NCBI GenBank assembly: GCA_033439265.1 | Contig: JAVTVX010000004.1 | Location: 21,403,701-21,467,700, forward strand | Length of the DNA: 64,000 nucleotides | Source of the DNA: Dillenia suffruticosa | Taxonomy: Eukaryota; Streptophyta; Magnoliopsida; Dilleniales; Dilleniaceae | Direction of reading: 5' to 3' | Part shown: positions 20,482-33,518 of the stretch, one piece after another | How the letters are laid out: every line of letters starts with the position of its first letter | How positions within the stretch are numbered: the first letter of the stretch is position 1 | Notes under the pieces: model-generated | What the model was told of the DNA's origin: nothing | The model's database searches: none | What the model saw: only the letters and a program-made list of their open reading frames with translations | Made by a program: the position numbers and the translations under genes

Positions 20482-21183
20482 TCCTATTTTTAACAAATTT
20501 CTAACAATTTCTTCACATTACCCCTTACCAGAGTCAAACTTGAGATCTCATCTCAATGAAAAGAGCAAAATCCTTTTTCAGATTAGCCAATCTCTAAAGT
20601 GGGAAGCAACATTTTATAAGTCCTCCATAAAGGTATCTTATGTTGCAACTTAGCTTGTTGGCTTTCCCTCTTCTAATGGACATAGATACGTGATTTGCCA
20701 ACAATAACATTAACCACTTCCAAATTATAATGGAACAGAATGAACACAATTATTGACTTCCAACAATCATTAGAACCAAATGAGATGCATCTTTGGAAAC
20801 AGTTGCATCTCCTGGTAGAGGTTCAACGTCTCCTTTTATTCTTAAACAATGGAGACTGAATCTCCATATGATCATACATCTCATAAAGACAATATTTGGC
20901 GTACACCTTTTCCGAAAATGTAAGCATGTCCCGGAAATAAACATTATCACCCCAATATACATCAATAATCTGGTATGTGTCTAATCTTTGCCAAATCTAT
21001 GCATATATTGGAAAATCACTTTTTTCTCGTATACATCAACAATGTAACCGCTCTCATTGTGAGTCGCTCACCAAAGGCTATAGGTTCCAATTATTCATGT
21101 AAAATCAGAAGTTGAGAATTTCGAGTAAAATGGCCAAATGTGCGAATTCAAATGACATGAAGCATAAAATGAACAATCAGCAG

Positions 21184-24100
21184 CTACTGCACCATCCCAT
21201 CTTTAACCAGTTCTTCTAATCCTTTTCTTAATCTCTCTGCAGCAACTTTACAGTCTTCCTCCTTCAACCCACCAAACGAGATCCTAATATAGCCCGGACC
21301 ACCACTTGAACTCCCAGGAATCACCACTATCCCATGTTTGTTAGCAAGCCAATTAACAACTTCAAAGTCATCGGGAAATTTGTCAGGCAGTTTTGCCCAC
21401 AAGTAGATTGCACCTTCACCTCCTTTTACCGCATTGTCACCAAGTGGAGAAAGTGCGTCTACAAGTAGTTCTCGGTTCCTAACAAGATCTTTTACTTGTT
21501 CTGTAACCCACTCAGGACCTGTTTCTAGAGAGTAGAGAGCAAGCCGTTGCGAAATTATAGCTGCACAAATTGGGATGTTATCTTGCACTTTTAGAAGCTG
21601 AGCACCAAGGCCTTCAACTTCTGATGGGTATGCTATCTGCAAGCATGAAAATAAATGGGACAATGCATGAAGCAGAGGCATACCTAGAATCAGAAGTGTT
21701 TCACTCAAAGTAATGAAGCAATTATATGTACCAACGCTCAACCACCTTAAGACTCCCAGCTGATTTATGTTTATGGCCAACTTTAATAGTAAAAGTAAAA
21801 TCATTCACAATATTGTTGGCATTGGTTAAATAAAGCTTTCAGAGAGAACCAATAGGAGATCATATTTATAGAGTATAACAAATGAAACAAGAAAAATAAA
21901 GAGTAAAAGTGATATAGATTACAGAATTTCTATTTGCAACTATCTCCTGGACAGATATTTCTAAGCCCCAGAGGGTTCAGATGCAAAATAAAGATCATGT
22001 TATATTACCCAAAGACGCACTAGTTCGGAGGAACGAAATCTTAAATGTAGAAGATCTAGTGAAATGTCGAGATAAATCGTTGAAAATCTGAATACAAGTT
22101 ATCCGTAAATATATAAGTGTCAAGAATTTAGTTGAAAAAATCTTTAGATAGAAACGAGTGACGTAAGAGAATCCAAACCAATTAAATTAATGTACTATTA
22201 TTATAATAGGTTCTATGGATAATTTATTTTTATTTTTTTAGTTTTATTTTCTCTATTTTTACTTTCAAACTCTAATTTTATGTTATGTTATGTTATTTTC
22301 TCTCTCCTCATCTCTCAAACAGTCTATCCCAAAATTTGAGATGATCCAAATTCTTTTTTGGTCCATCCCAATAAGCCCACCTGTTATATTTTTAGGTTAG
22401 AGTTTTGTTTTTGGCATATATATATATAGTGCCTATTAGGATTTGGGTGTTGGATATTCAGTTACCATTCATCTGACAACTCCTCTTGTACTCCTTTATT
22501 CTCATTTAGTGAATTCTTCTCCTCTGTTCGTGATTTTTCTCTGGTTTGGGGTTTTCCATGTAAACGTTTGTGTGATTTTCTCTTAGCTTATTTCCAACAG
22601 ATCAAATAGGAAAAAAAAATGTTTCAGAAAGTGATCTATTCTAGATGAAAACAAACCATTGAGGAAAGCCTGCATATTTTGTAGGCAGCTACAACATTAG
22701 GAACGAGTATTCACAACCTTATCTAAGGGGATTCCTGACATATATTTCTGGAAAACTGTACCAAGTTCACACAGAGGCAACCATTAACACCACTCCCCCC
22801 TCAAAGAAAAAAAAGAAAGATCAAGAAGGAAAAGTGGAATAAGCAATGAAATGACTTGTAAGCTACCATCACTAATCAAACTAGAATTTCAAGATTCATT
22901 AGGCAAAAGTCCTGTCTAACATGTGAAAAAACAAAGAAATTTCCTCCCCTTTGCACCTTTAACCGATCAAATCCTAAACAAGGAAAGTTTTGGAGAAACT
23001 TCAAAAACGAAAAAAAGAAAGGGAACAATATTCTGGTTGCCAACATCATGTTTAAACACCTTTTTTAGGACATTCTTATCTTCACCAAATAGGCTTTAAA
23101 TTGAAAACACCAAAATGATATGAAGTCTGAACATTAATACTCGGAGCTTGCAACTTGATCTAACAATCAAACATAAGGAAGGGAAGTTTTACTTACATAT
23201 CCAACTCGCCATCCCATCATCCCATACGCCTTTGAGAAGGAGAAAATGTTGACTATGTGATTGTCCTCCAAACATGAGTGTTTCCGACCGTCATACATAA
23301 AGTACCTGCAGTGTTGTGCCTTGAGACTCTTGCATGCTTCAAGAGTAATACCACAAGAAAATATATTTATGCAACAGACATTAGGAACAACCATCTCAAG
23401 ATGAAAAAATAGGGTAACTAGACAGTAGACCAGCTAGTTCAACCATTATTGTCGTGATCTTCAGATATAAGTCGAAAGCCAAGTTCAAAAATCACCACAG
23501 GGATTATGAGCCCCAGGTAAAAGATCTCTCTCTGCGTATTAATATAAGGAAGCAAAAAACCATTTCTTCTGCATCTTAAACATAGAGTGGAACTTACTTT
23601 AGAGCCAAAAAGGATAACATCAGTGGCAGAGCTAAAATGCTCCACCTGAGAAGTTCCTCATTTCCTCCTTCCTTCCAAATTGATCTCATACATCAGTCAG
23701 CTTTACAAAAATAGTTCATAAGGCTGGCTCTTGCAGTCTATGTTTTGACATAGGATACTAACCCCTTACCTGCCTCAGCATACTTTAAACATACATATTT
23801 AATTCACGTAGTTACACTTACCAAAGGTATCAACAAAATTGAGGGGGCTTTTCCATTAACTATCGGTTGTTCCAAAAGCTTAAAACTTTTGGAGCAGTTG
23901 TTATCTAACATGTTACCCAAGCAAGCAATTCTAAGTTCAAAACTTGCTATGCTACTTCGACTGCATCTGTTTTTTTTCACATGTTTGGGACACTCTTACA
24001 AAAGTCATTCCAAGCCTACATGTAAGGTGTAAGAAAATATAATATATATAACATAAACATATAGTTGTTTCACACTTTCTGAGGTTCATAGTGAGATTGA

Positions 24101-27100
24101 TATCAATGATATTTCACAAAATAGGAGGAAAGACAAGGTGTTGAGCCAGATTCATGTATTGTGAGCGCCAGCAATTAAACTTACAGTTGCACACTCCTTG
24201 GCATCTCTGCAGATCAGTGGGTTTTGTAAAGAAACTTAAGTGGGTTTCTTGTGTACTGGTTATAAAGGTTTCGGTTCTACAAAATAGGGTGGAAATGTTG
24301 CTGCGATACAAGTTTTATAGAGAGAGGAATTCTTTCTAGTGGACCTTTATGGGACAGAACACTTAACTTACAATGCATCAAATGCTTTTCCAAAGAGATT
24401 AGCATTTCATACTCTTTAATGTTTTACTTAGGAGTCTGTATGAGGACTTCTTCCTTTTCCTTCAAACAAATTTCTCCTTTTTCTATTTAACGTATAAATA
24501 TTCCACAGCATAATTTCTAGGCAGTCAACAATTCAACATCTTTTCTCCAGAGTGGAGACAAGTTGATCACCAGATACAATAATGTAATGCATATTACACA
24601 GGCTGAAAACAAAGGTAAAGTATAAACGTTCATAATTTACAGGTAGTCAATAATTTGATACCTGATCTCTACAATAGAGAGCATTTTTCATCCAACATGA
24701 TAATGTAATGAATATCGAATGTGCTGAAAATAGATGTATCTTGTACATACTCATATGTATTATCCACCACAAGCCAGGATCCAGCAGCTTTGCAGAGATC
24801 TGAAATTCTCTACTTAAAACCAAGAGATAAAGAAGTTAGAGAATTATTTATATGTTAGTAATTGATTCCACGCACACACAAGGAGGGAGGGAGGGAGGGA
24901 GAGAGAGAGATACCCCAAGAAGATTCTCCGGAATATAGGTCCCTGAAGGATTGCCAGGATTGACAACAGTAACAAGCTTGGGAACAGGTTTAGTTTCTGA
25001 TAGAATCCTTTCCAGCCAGTCTGGTAGATGAAGACAATTTCAATAAATTGTTGAAAGCATGACTTAAGCAACAAAATACACTTGACACATTTAATGGTAT
25101 AACATGCAGAATTTTCTACAGCTCACTTCCCTTTCAATGAGCAGCAGAATCAGCACTGGACTACAGTTTCCTACTTAACAAACTTTCAATGTAATGATGA
25201 ACGTGAAAGTCAAACTGTTAACAAGCATCAAGAAACAGGAAATGCTCTGCCTACTCGATGTTTAGCATCTTGATTTAATAGTTTTCGTATTGTTTGCCAT
25301 GCAAAATCCTGACTAGTTAGGAACCAAGTTTATGATTTTTTTTTAAGTGATGAATTAGCAGGAGCCCTTACCAAGATTCCATGGGGAAAAGGACATCACA
25401 TGCTCAAATATGAAATTAATCCGACAATTTCAAAGGTGGCTCACGACCACTAGGAAGGTATCACATGGCATTAACTTACAAGCCTCAACAAGTGAGCAGC
25501 CCTTACGTAGCTTAGTTGCAAGTTTGATGGTCAAGCTGAGAATAAGGTGCTATGCTATAGATGTTGAGGGTTCTACTCGCAGCAATCAAACTATTTAAAG
25601 GTAACAAAGAGTTCCATTCACCTATGATGGATTACAACCTATAAGTGGGACTGCCAAAGAAAAAAGAATAATTCCAATTTCTTCATGACATTACATTATA
25701 ATACCCTATAATGTTCATATGATTGCAATCTCCTATTATCACACAAGTGACAAAAGGAATGGGATCCTTGCAAGTGACAATACTCCTGGGTCTCACAAGC
25801 ACTTCTTCACCCGGTACACAAAGGTTGCAAAGAACAACCTAGCAAGCCTTTGTGTAGAGCAACATACCATGACAAAGAACAAAATCTACCAAGTCTAGAA
25901 TTCTACAACAGAACTCTGTGGGATTCTGTAGAGGTTCACAAAAGCTAAGCAAGACAACCTCATCAGCTTCTGCTAAATTCCATGCATATTAACAACGTAT
26001 ACGTGCTTGAGAAATAAGCTCAGTTAAATTCAGCCACAGCCATTTCTACCATTTAACCATGTAGCCCATTCATCAGAGGAAAAATAAAAGCATACACCAC
26101 ATAGAGCAAAGATAAATGAAACAAGTTATAAACCATGTTAGCAAAGTAAAACTTAAAAAGGAATCATCTGGAACATGGGATCAAACATCATAAAGCAGTA
26201 CAACATATAACATCATGCATAAGCCTGCCACCTCCATTCTTGACATAACTTGTCGACCAACATAACTCAGTTTCATTATTTTGGAAGCTACTTTGTACCA
26301 TGTCTTAATCCCCGCTAGTTCAATTAAGAAGCAGAGCCAACATAGCACAAGATATGGAGATCTCAGCAATAAGTAAAAACCTCATGCAGAAAAATCAGTT
26401 TACGGATCTTCTAACCTGCATCTGGATAGAGAGTCTCTGGATCACCGGGCCCCACCAGTATGTTAGTGATGCCTGTCATTTGGAATGACATGTATGCGTT
26501 GAAGTAGTAAGGTGCAAACATAACAACAGAATCCCCCGCATCACATAATGTAAGCACAAGATTCACAAAAGCCTGCCACAGAACAAGGCAGAGAGACAAC
26601 ATGAAAGTTATTTAAATATGTTTCAATTCTTAAGAATTTCTGGGTTGGTTTCTGTTCTACCAGGATGTAGCATTTTACTATTTCTCATACATGATGAAAC
26701 CTCTATAACTCATATGAAATCACCTGGTTTGCACCTGCAGTAACCATAACTGAAGATTTGTACAACTTGTTTTCCTTGTGCAACTGCAAAAGATCGAGCA
26801 ATTTAGTTTGCAGAAATGGTCAACACAGAAAATGGTTACAGCAGAAAACAGTCAGGTTTGATGAAATTAAAATTTTTTTTATTACATGTTACAAGGTGTA
26901 GCAGCATATTTTAAGTTTGCCTAACATGAAAGGAAAGGTGAAGCCAAGACACATCTAAGATACAGAGAATAAAAGTGGGGATGATGCAGATTACGCGGAT
27001 GATGTATTTTGAAACAGGTTCAGGACAGTGACAAAAATTCAACTTGATGTCCACAAATCAAGGTTTTGATGAGTAAAACAAAGTAGAAGATAGGACATCC

Positions 27101-30100
27101 ATACTTGCAAAACAGGCTGAAGATACAGGTCCAGATATCCTTTGGCCACATTGGCAAGCATGAGAACATTTTCCAACTAATTAAAAGCTTAGCTATCACC
27201 TCAATTTCATTTACGATCACTTAATTGACTATTTAAACAAAGAAAGTTGAAATTTGTGGTTTTCAATTAAGCAGCAAACTATGTAATTCCACATGTAACG
27301 ACTACCTTTGTCTTTCACATTGTATAACATTTTGATCAAACACTAGCTACCAAATTCCAAAGCATGAATCTCCAGCATGGAAGTTTCTAAACCAGTTCAA
27401 ACATAATGATACCTTTTTAGTCAAAGCCTCTCTTAGTTCAGGAAGACCTTCATCAGCACCATAACGACTGACTGAAGGATCCACTACAAGGTTCTTGACC
27501 TTTTCCATAGCATGCCTGGGTGGCTGCCAATACACTACTCCCTGCACAAAAAATATCATCAACGAATGGTATCCATTTAACGCAACTATTTCATTATGTC
27601 CCAAAGAAGAACTTCAAGTTCATCTTCTCTAGAGATAAATTTCCATGTAATAGTGAGTGGTTTCTGATTAATTTCATAGTCACAGTTCAACAAAATAATA
27701 AATGCACGAACACAAAATGCAGCATCCAAAACAAAAATTCACAAGTCAAGCAAGACCCATGTGAGGACCAAAAGATTTTGCAATTAATGTGGCAATCTCT
27801 CAGAGCTAAGAAGAAGTTATGTTGCCCATCCTCCCGTAAAGATTTGCGTTAGCAGTCCACATTCCACTACAACACAAAAGCATATTGACGTCTATGTGCC
27901 ATCTTCTGCTGTAGCTTCACTTGTAATTAGAGATATGCCCAGGCCGGTTTGGGCCTGAAAACCAGCCCAGCAGGCCTAAAAAAACCCCGGCCCGTGAACA
28001 GGACCGGAGCTATAGTAACCGGGCCCGAACCGGGTACTGTAGGGGTCCGGGCCGGTTCAACCGATTTTGGAATCGGGAACCTGCCCGGCCATGGAACCGG
28101 CCCCGGCCCGAAACCGGCCCCGGCACGAAACTGGCCCGGAACCAGCCCAGCCCCAGCCGGTTCCAACGGCTCCTTGTCCCTCTTTTTTTTTTATTTTTTT
28201 CAATTTTTTTCAATTTTACCCTTCCCAACAGCTATTAAACGGCTAATTTTGAGGTTATTTTGGTCCATAAGGTCAAAAATTTTTCCAATAAATACCTTAT
28301 ACCCCATTTCCAAAATCTCCACAACAAATTATCTCTCTCTCACATCTACATTCTCTCAACATTACTACATTCTCTCAATTTTTATTATTATTTCCATTAT
28401 CATTTCCTTTTCACCATTTTTACAATTCTTTATACCATTTTCATTAATATTTTCTATACCATTTCCACTAATTTTTACACCATTTCCATTATCATTTCCA
28501 CTATTATCTTTATTTCTATAATTTTATTCATTAAACACATTCTCAAATTTGTACTCTAAACTTTTGTAAAACCTATTGACTCAGTATGCAATGGCATAAC
28601 ATGTCTAGGAAAGTTCTATCAACTAATTGTCGAAAGATAGAGGTACTTAAGAGAGAACAGACAAGCTCCATCTTTTACATGGAAACTTTCCTGGTGCACT
28701 TGTTACAGAACGGTCTGGGTGAAGAAGGGAAGATTACAAATTTTTTACGACCTTCAACATTGATCAAGATTCGGCAAGATTTCGAAATTGAGAGGTCAAA
28801 TTCAAGATTTTGCAAAAAACAACTGTGATATCCGTCAAGTCGGTACATTTAATTTTTTTGCATCTTTATTTTCTTGCATTTGCATTACTTTTAAAGAAAA
28901 AAAATTAAATCTTAAAATTTTTTTAAAAAATTTAATCTTAAATTTCCTTTTATAAAATTTAATCTTAAATTTTCTTTTAAAAATTTAATCGTATATTTTA
29001 TTTTGATAATTTATTCTTAATTTTTTAATAAAATGGCCGGAACACACTCTTCGCAATGTTCTCAACAATCTCCTCTTCCTCCATTTTTTTTTTCAAGATG
29101 AAATTTCCGATAATATAAATATTGAAACTCTCTTGGAAGAAACTAAACCTAGTTACACAAAATCTAACACAACACGGACTAAAAAAGATGATATTAATAT
29201 ATGGACATTTTTTGAAAAAAAAAATGATGAACAAAAGGCAATTTGTAAAATTTGTCAAAAAAAATATAAATTTTTAAAGGGTTGGGGGTAAGCACACTTA
29301 AGAGACACTTAGTTAATAATCATCCAGATAAATTATCACAAACAAGACAAACACAAATTGCTATAGGGGGAGGTAATATAACTGGTACATTTAAATATAA
29401 TTCGGATAAAAAAAAAATTGGACAAATAGAATGGTTAGTAAGAAAAGAATTACCACTTAACATAGTTGCATGTCCCGTATTTGAAAAATATGTACAAAAA
29501 TATTTACAACTCGATTATAAAAAAAGTAGTAAAAGTGGATTTTAAAAATCATTGTAAATAGAAAAAAAAAATCAAAGTGATGTAAAAATCAAAATAATGT
29601 AATAAAAAAAATTAGTAGATTTTAAAATCCAAGTGATGAACTTGGTAGTGGACGTACACCGAATTCGGTGGAACCACTCTAAAAATTGTGTCTCTAATTT
29701 TTAATTTATTTTTTTATAAAAAGTGAATTAAAAAAACAAAATAAAAAAAAATAAATCATTACAAGAGAGTAAAAAAAAACAAAGTTAAAAAAAAATGGAG
29801 TTACAAAAATAAAATAGAATTAAAAAATAGAGTTACAAAAAAATAGAGTTAAAAAAAGGCAGTAGAGAAAAAAAAAATTTCGGGCAGAACCGGGCCCGGC
29901 CCGGTGTGAACTGGCCCACCAGTTCTGGTTCAGCAGGCCGGGCCGGTTCAACTAAAAAAATTTTTTAACCGGCCTGGCCTGGCCCGGACTGGCCTAGGAA
30001 CTACAGCTAGCCCGGCCTGCAGTTCCGGGAACCGCCCTTGAACCGGACTGGGCCCAGCCCGGCCCGGTTACAACTCTACTTGTAATAATTATCACGCAAA

Positions 30101-32801
30101 AATAAGCATGTCCTTGGGTGACATTCCGTGAAGAAACTCAAACCCGCCTTGTGGTCAAAAACAATTTGGCCAAGCTTACCAAAGTTTTAACCTATTATAG
30201 CCTTACCATGAAGGAGAGAAATGAAACTTGTTTCACACAGAATTATCTCAGCATCATGAATTACTTTTATAAGAAAGAAGAAAAGTAAAATATCAAAGGA
30301 TGCATCATGTGTTGCACCTCCAAACAAACCTACGATAGTAGAAGAAATCTTTCAAAATGACTACATCCTCATCAAAACAAAGGACCATGAAGAAAATTAT
30401 AATATTTGAGAATTTGAAACAATGTTCTACAAAGATAGTAGTCCTCACACAAAAATATAGTTGCTCCATCAGGCAGCAAGTCACAGGTACAAACCACAAA
30501 AACAACATATTTGCTTGCAGGGGACACACCTGCAGATGCCCCCTGTGGATCTGCAATTGCAGGAGCTTTATGCACCAGGCTGCTTTTCAACCCAGAATTT
30601 CAAAACTAGAAAGGGAGCTGTAAGTTCTCACCACAATACACGGATTCTTCACTTTGTCCAGTGACACCTATTTGAACCAGACAAAGTGGGAATTGGTGAA
30701 GACGTCAAATTTTTTTTGTCAAAATGAGGCATGTCACCATTGTGACATGAACCTGCACACAGGCATGAAATGCATGTGTCAAAGTCCATGTGACATAGGT
30801 GCTCCCAGAAACTTGTTATTTCTCTCCCTCCACAACAACCAAAAGGTAGTTACTAGATGCTTTTCTTCCTCTTGACACAACTAGTCAATTAATATGAAGC
30901 AAAGAGAACACAATCACTAATAGACATCCCATCCATGGCAGAGCATTAATAAACAATATAACCACTTCAAACAACCGCTTACAAAGATTGATTCCATTTA
31001 TCAGGTGACACATGCATTTTGACTGTACTGTTGAGTTACTAATGACTGATCAATCTGACTGTGCAGTTGAGTTGGTAATGACTGATCTTATCTAAATTCA
31101 TTTTCCATTCAGGTAGCTATCTACGAGGGAGCCATACACTTTTCCAATGCTTTCCAAGGGATAGAAAATCTTTTACCCATGTCAACCTCCCTGATGCAGA
31201 AACCTTGACCTCAAACTCCCCCCCCCCCGGGGGGGAGACAAAGTCTTACTCCATCTAGGAGATTTCTCACCCAAACAAAAGTTCTTTATGATTCCAACAC
31301 TTACATGCCAGATGAACTCCACACTCCACATCAAATCCCCAAGAAACACCACTACCATGCTAATCAAGGCCACCTTATTCCTAAGGATATCAAATAGATC
31401 AAGAAACCAGTCCTTTGAAAAGATATGAATGTCCCAAAATATGCAAGAGGACACCATCACCCATTCCCTACTCAAAAGTATACCTCCATGCCTGGACGTA
31501 TACTACATGCAAGCAGTTTGATTACATGGTAGCCAATGCCAATCATAATATCTAAAATAATCCGTGCAGCAGTTTTTTTTTTTTTTTGTATGTGATGCTT
31601 AGAGAGAGCAAGATTGAGGGACGATCCTTAGTTTATAATGGCAAAAATTCAGCCAATGGCTACGTTAAATCTCTTGGACCTTGCCTAAAAGGCCATGTTT
31701 GAGAATTTTTTAAATAATTTAGATACTCCAAGAGATAATAGCAAGAAGGTCCAAATTCAGGGCAGATCAGAAGCCCCTAATTCTACTGCAGATATGGAAC
31801 ACAACCAATGCCTTCAACTTGACTCTGTGCTTTTGTATGTCCCAGCACATGTATATGTGCTTTACCAAAACTTCCCACTTGCACCTTCGGTCAGTCACCA
31901 GGAATTACGGTCAATTCTGAAGGAAAAATTTTGCATTGCAGAGGAGGAACCATAGCCCTTCAGGATCTCTCAAGACCTGTTACAAAAAAAGTGACTGGTT
32001 GTGCATGGGAAAAGTCCCCCTCCCCCATGTACAATCTAGACCTGCTAAAGATTATCAGATTATAACATCCCTTATGGTTTTTGAGGCCACAATTTGTATC
32101 TTGAAGACCTTCGGGTTTAAAGACTTGCCTCTTCATCCAGGTATCTCCTTTTGTTGATTATACTGGATTTTCTCGGGTCTGCCAATTGATGTAGGCTCTA
32201 AAGCCAAACCAGGTCAGTTATACGTTCTCGTTATTCCCTGTACTCATGATTATTTATTTTTGTTTTCCTGTACTCATGATTATTTATTTTTGTTTTCGGC
32301 TTTATTCTAACAAGCAGGCACCCCATTTTCAAGCATTGGCATCCTAAAGACCGCCTTTAAATTCAAAATTCCGAACCCTTAGACAAGACTAGGGAGAGAA
32401 GTGTACCAATGACACAGGTTTGCATGGAACATGGTAATTCACTAATTGACATTTTCACTTCCAAACTTAGTAAACTCATAACAGAAAAAGGAAAACATCA
32501 ATTTCTACATTACAACAAGCAATGAAGACAAACCTGGGCAAGCGACATGGCATGCTTTACCCCACGTAGCAATTCTTGTATCTGAAAACAAACAAAAGCA
32601 CACATTAGATGTAACCTTTTTAACACCAACAAACTAATCAAAACCAAAAAAGCATGATCAATAAACAATTAATTTGATAAAAAAAGAACAAACCCATATC
32701 GAAATTTAGATTCATACTCAAGTTCTACAAGGCAATACCTTGACCATGACAGGTGTGTCAGTCTCCAAAGCCCTCCTAGCCAGCTTTCCATAGGAACCCA
32801 T
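21184..32801 (-). CDS. ISS1: PLP-dependent aromatic/methionine aminotransferase ISS1 (VAS1)
   Basis: Nine minus-strand exons join to 394 residues, the Arabidopsis ISS1/VAS1 length as I recall it: 32801-32739, 32581-32534, 27541-27413, 26783-26724, 26572-26416, 25020-24914, 24809-24751, 23305-23197, 21636-21184. It is a fold-type I (class I/II) aminotransferase. TAGANQAF lies in the cofactor-binding region, and VVNPGNPSGTY and VVDNTYEYF are the conserved core. The Schiff-base lysine is K233 in SFSKAYGMMGWRVGY. The tail holds the phosphate/carboxylate-binding arginines (GYIRISFGG). In Arabidopsis the enzyme moves amino groups between methionine and indole-3-pyruvate, holding back auxin and ethylene precursors in the cytosol. 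All junctions are GT-AG and in phase. Intron 2 is 5.0 kb and carries a hAT element; intron 8 carries a solo LTR. The coding sequence looks intact. Confidence 0.96.
21993..22604 (+). mobile_element. Copia-like solo LTR in ISS1 intron 8
   Basis: A single 602-bp LTR (21998-22599) begins TGTTATATTACCC and ends TTATTTCCAACA. It is flanked by the 5-bp duplication GATCA (21993-21997 and 22600-22604). A TATATATATATAG motif near 22420 and the GGGGTTTTCCATGTAAACG block before the end are typical of plant Ty1/copia LTRs. There is no internal region or second LTR, so it arose by LTR-LTR recombination. It lies antisense to ISS1. Confidence 0.85.
24884..24911. repeat. GGGA/GA microsatellite next to ISS1 exon 6 donor
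   Basis: (GGGA)n passing into (GA)n ends one base before the donor of ISS1 exon 6 (exon end at 24914). In the transcript this is a pyrimidine run just after the GTATCTC donor. Confidence 0.85.
27920..30086 (+). mobile_element. Defective hAT-superfamily DNA transposon in ISS1 intron 2
   Basis: The element (27928-30078) is bracketed by a perfect 8-bp target duplication CTTGTAAT (27920-27927 and 30079-30086), the length typical of hAT. The left end begins TAGAGATATGCCCAGGCCGG; the right end, read inward on the other strand, begins TAGAGTTGTAACCGGGCCGG. Both subterminal regions (about 27935-28170 and 29880-30070) are dense in CCGGCCCGG-type motifs, unlike the AT-rich surroundings. The interior keeps only a broken BED zinc-finger part of a transposase; the catalytic RNase H-like domain and dimerisation region are absent. 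Intron 2 would be about 2.8 kb without it. Confidence 0.9.
29033..29545 (+). pseudogene. hAT transposase remnant with BED-type zinc finger
   Basis: The reading starts at an ATG and is broken by a shift at the ten-T run (29084-29093). It resumes through INIWTFFEKKNDEQKAICKIC, breaks again at the G run near 29284-29288, and continues as STLKRHLVNNHPDKL. Together these give the BED finger pattern C-x2-C ... H-x4-H, which in intact elements binds the terminal repeats. The open stretch then ends at SSKSGF without the rest of the transposase. Two shifts plus the missing domains mean it cannot supply activity. Confidence 0.75.
32237..32296. repeat. Perfect 30-bp tandem duplication
   Basis: The 30-bp unit starting CCTGTACTCATGATTATTTA occurs twice head to tail with no mismatch, in ISS1 intron 2 close to exon 2. 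Confidence 0.9.
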
Positions 32802-33462
32802 CTCTCAACTTTCCACCCAAAATCACTCACGCCCCTTTAAATTAATCAAAAGGCCAAAGCACAATCACGAATCCAAAACCTTAAAAAATTATGCAGATTA
32901 GGAAAAAATTTTAGGAAAAGCAGAAACGGCTTTTGAGCTTCCTAGAGATAAACTTGAAAGGGAACAAATCTTAAATTATGCAAAAAGTAAATGCAATTCA
33001 CCGTTAGTTTAATGAATTTTGATAACTCCAACAAGACCGAGAGAGAGAGAAAGAGAGAGAACAAGAACAAAAACAAAACAAAAGCCAGAGCTAAAACCCC
33101 TTTTTAGGGGTTGCGTATATTGACTAGTTAAAGGAACACGTTTGGTGACAACCTAACTCTCCCATTACTTTACTCTCTCTCTCTCTCCCCGAGAAATTTT
33201 GAAATTTGATTTCAGAATCTTAAACTTTGGGAATGTTGATTCTTGGACTTAACCTCGAGCTTCATAAACACATAAAAGTCGCAGAATTGGGAATCACAAA
33301 TTATAAAATTAAGAAAGATAATAAATAATCAGACACAGACTTAACTTTTTAGTTATTACGATGAAAATGTTGATAAATTAAGATATCTCAAGTATGAAGA
33401 TAGGGAGGGGAAGAGTTGGTGAAGGAATACCAAGAGAGTGAACGTAGGTGTTTGGTGGTATA

Positions 33463-33512
<50 letters not shown>
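33463..33512. repeat. Compound (CG)n(GA)n microsatellite
   Basis: A short CGCGCGCG run passes directly into about twenty GA units, roughly 0.65 kb upstream of the ISS1 start codon. Confidence 0.93.

Positions 33513-33518
<6 letters not shown>

Larger units (their letters stand above)
17857..21183. other. Spacer between KTN1 and ISS1
   Basis: The first 200-300 bases are the probable 5' leader and promoter of KTN1 and include a (CT)n tract at 17989-18012. Minus-strand SINE-like copies lie near 18290-18420 and 19120-19270 (GATTAATTTGATTCGAATAC blocks). A (TA)n run is at 20456-20481. The remainder is AT-rich. The end nearest ISS1 should hold its 3' untranslated region. I see no further gene. Confidence 0.55.

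Noticed and set aside
28260-28559. Ser/Phe/Ile-rich open stretches at 28.2-28.6 kb
   Set aside because: Low-complexity T/C-rich filler within the hAT element; no domain.
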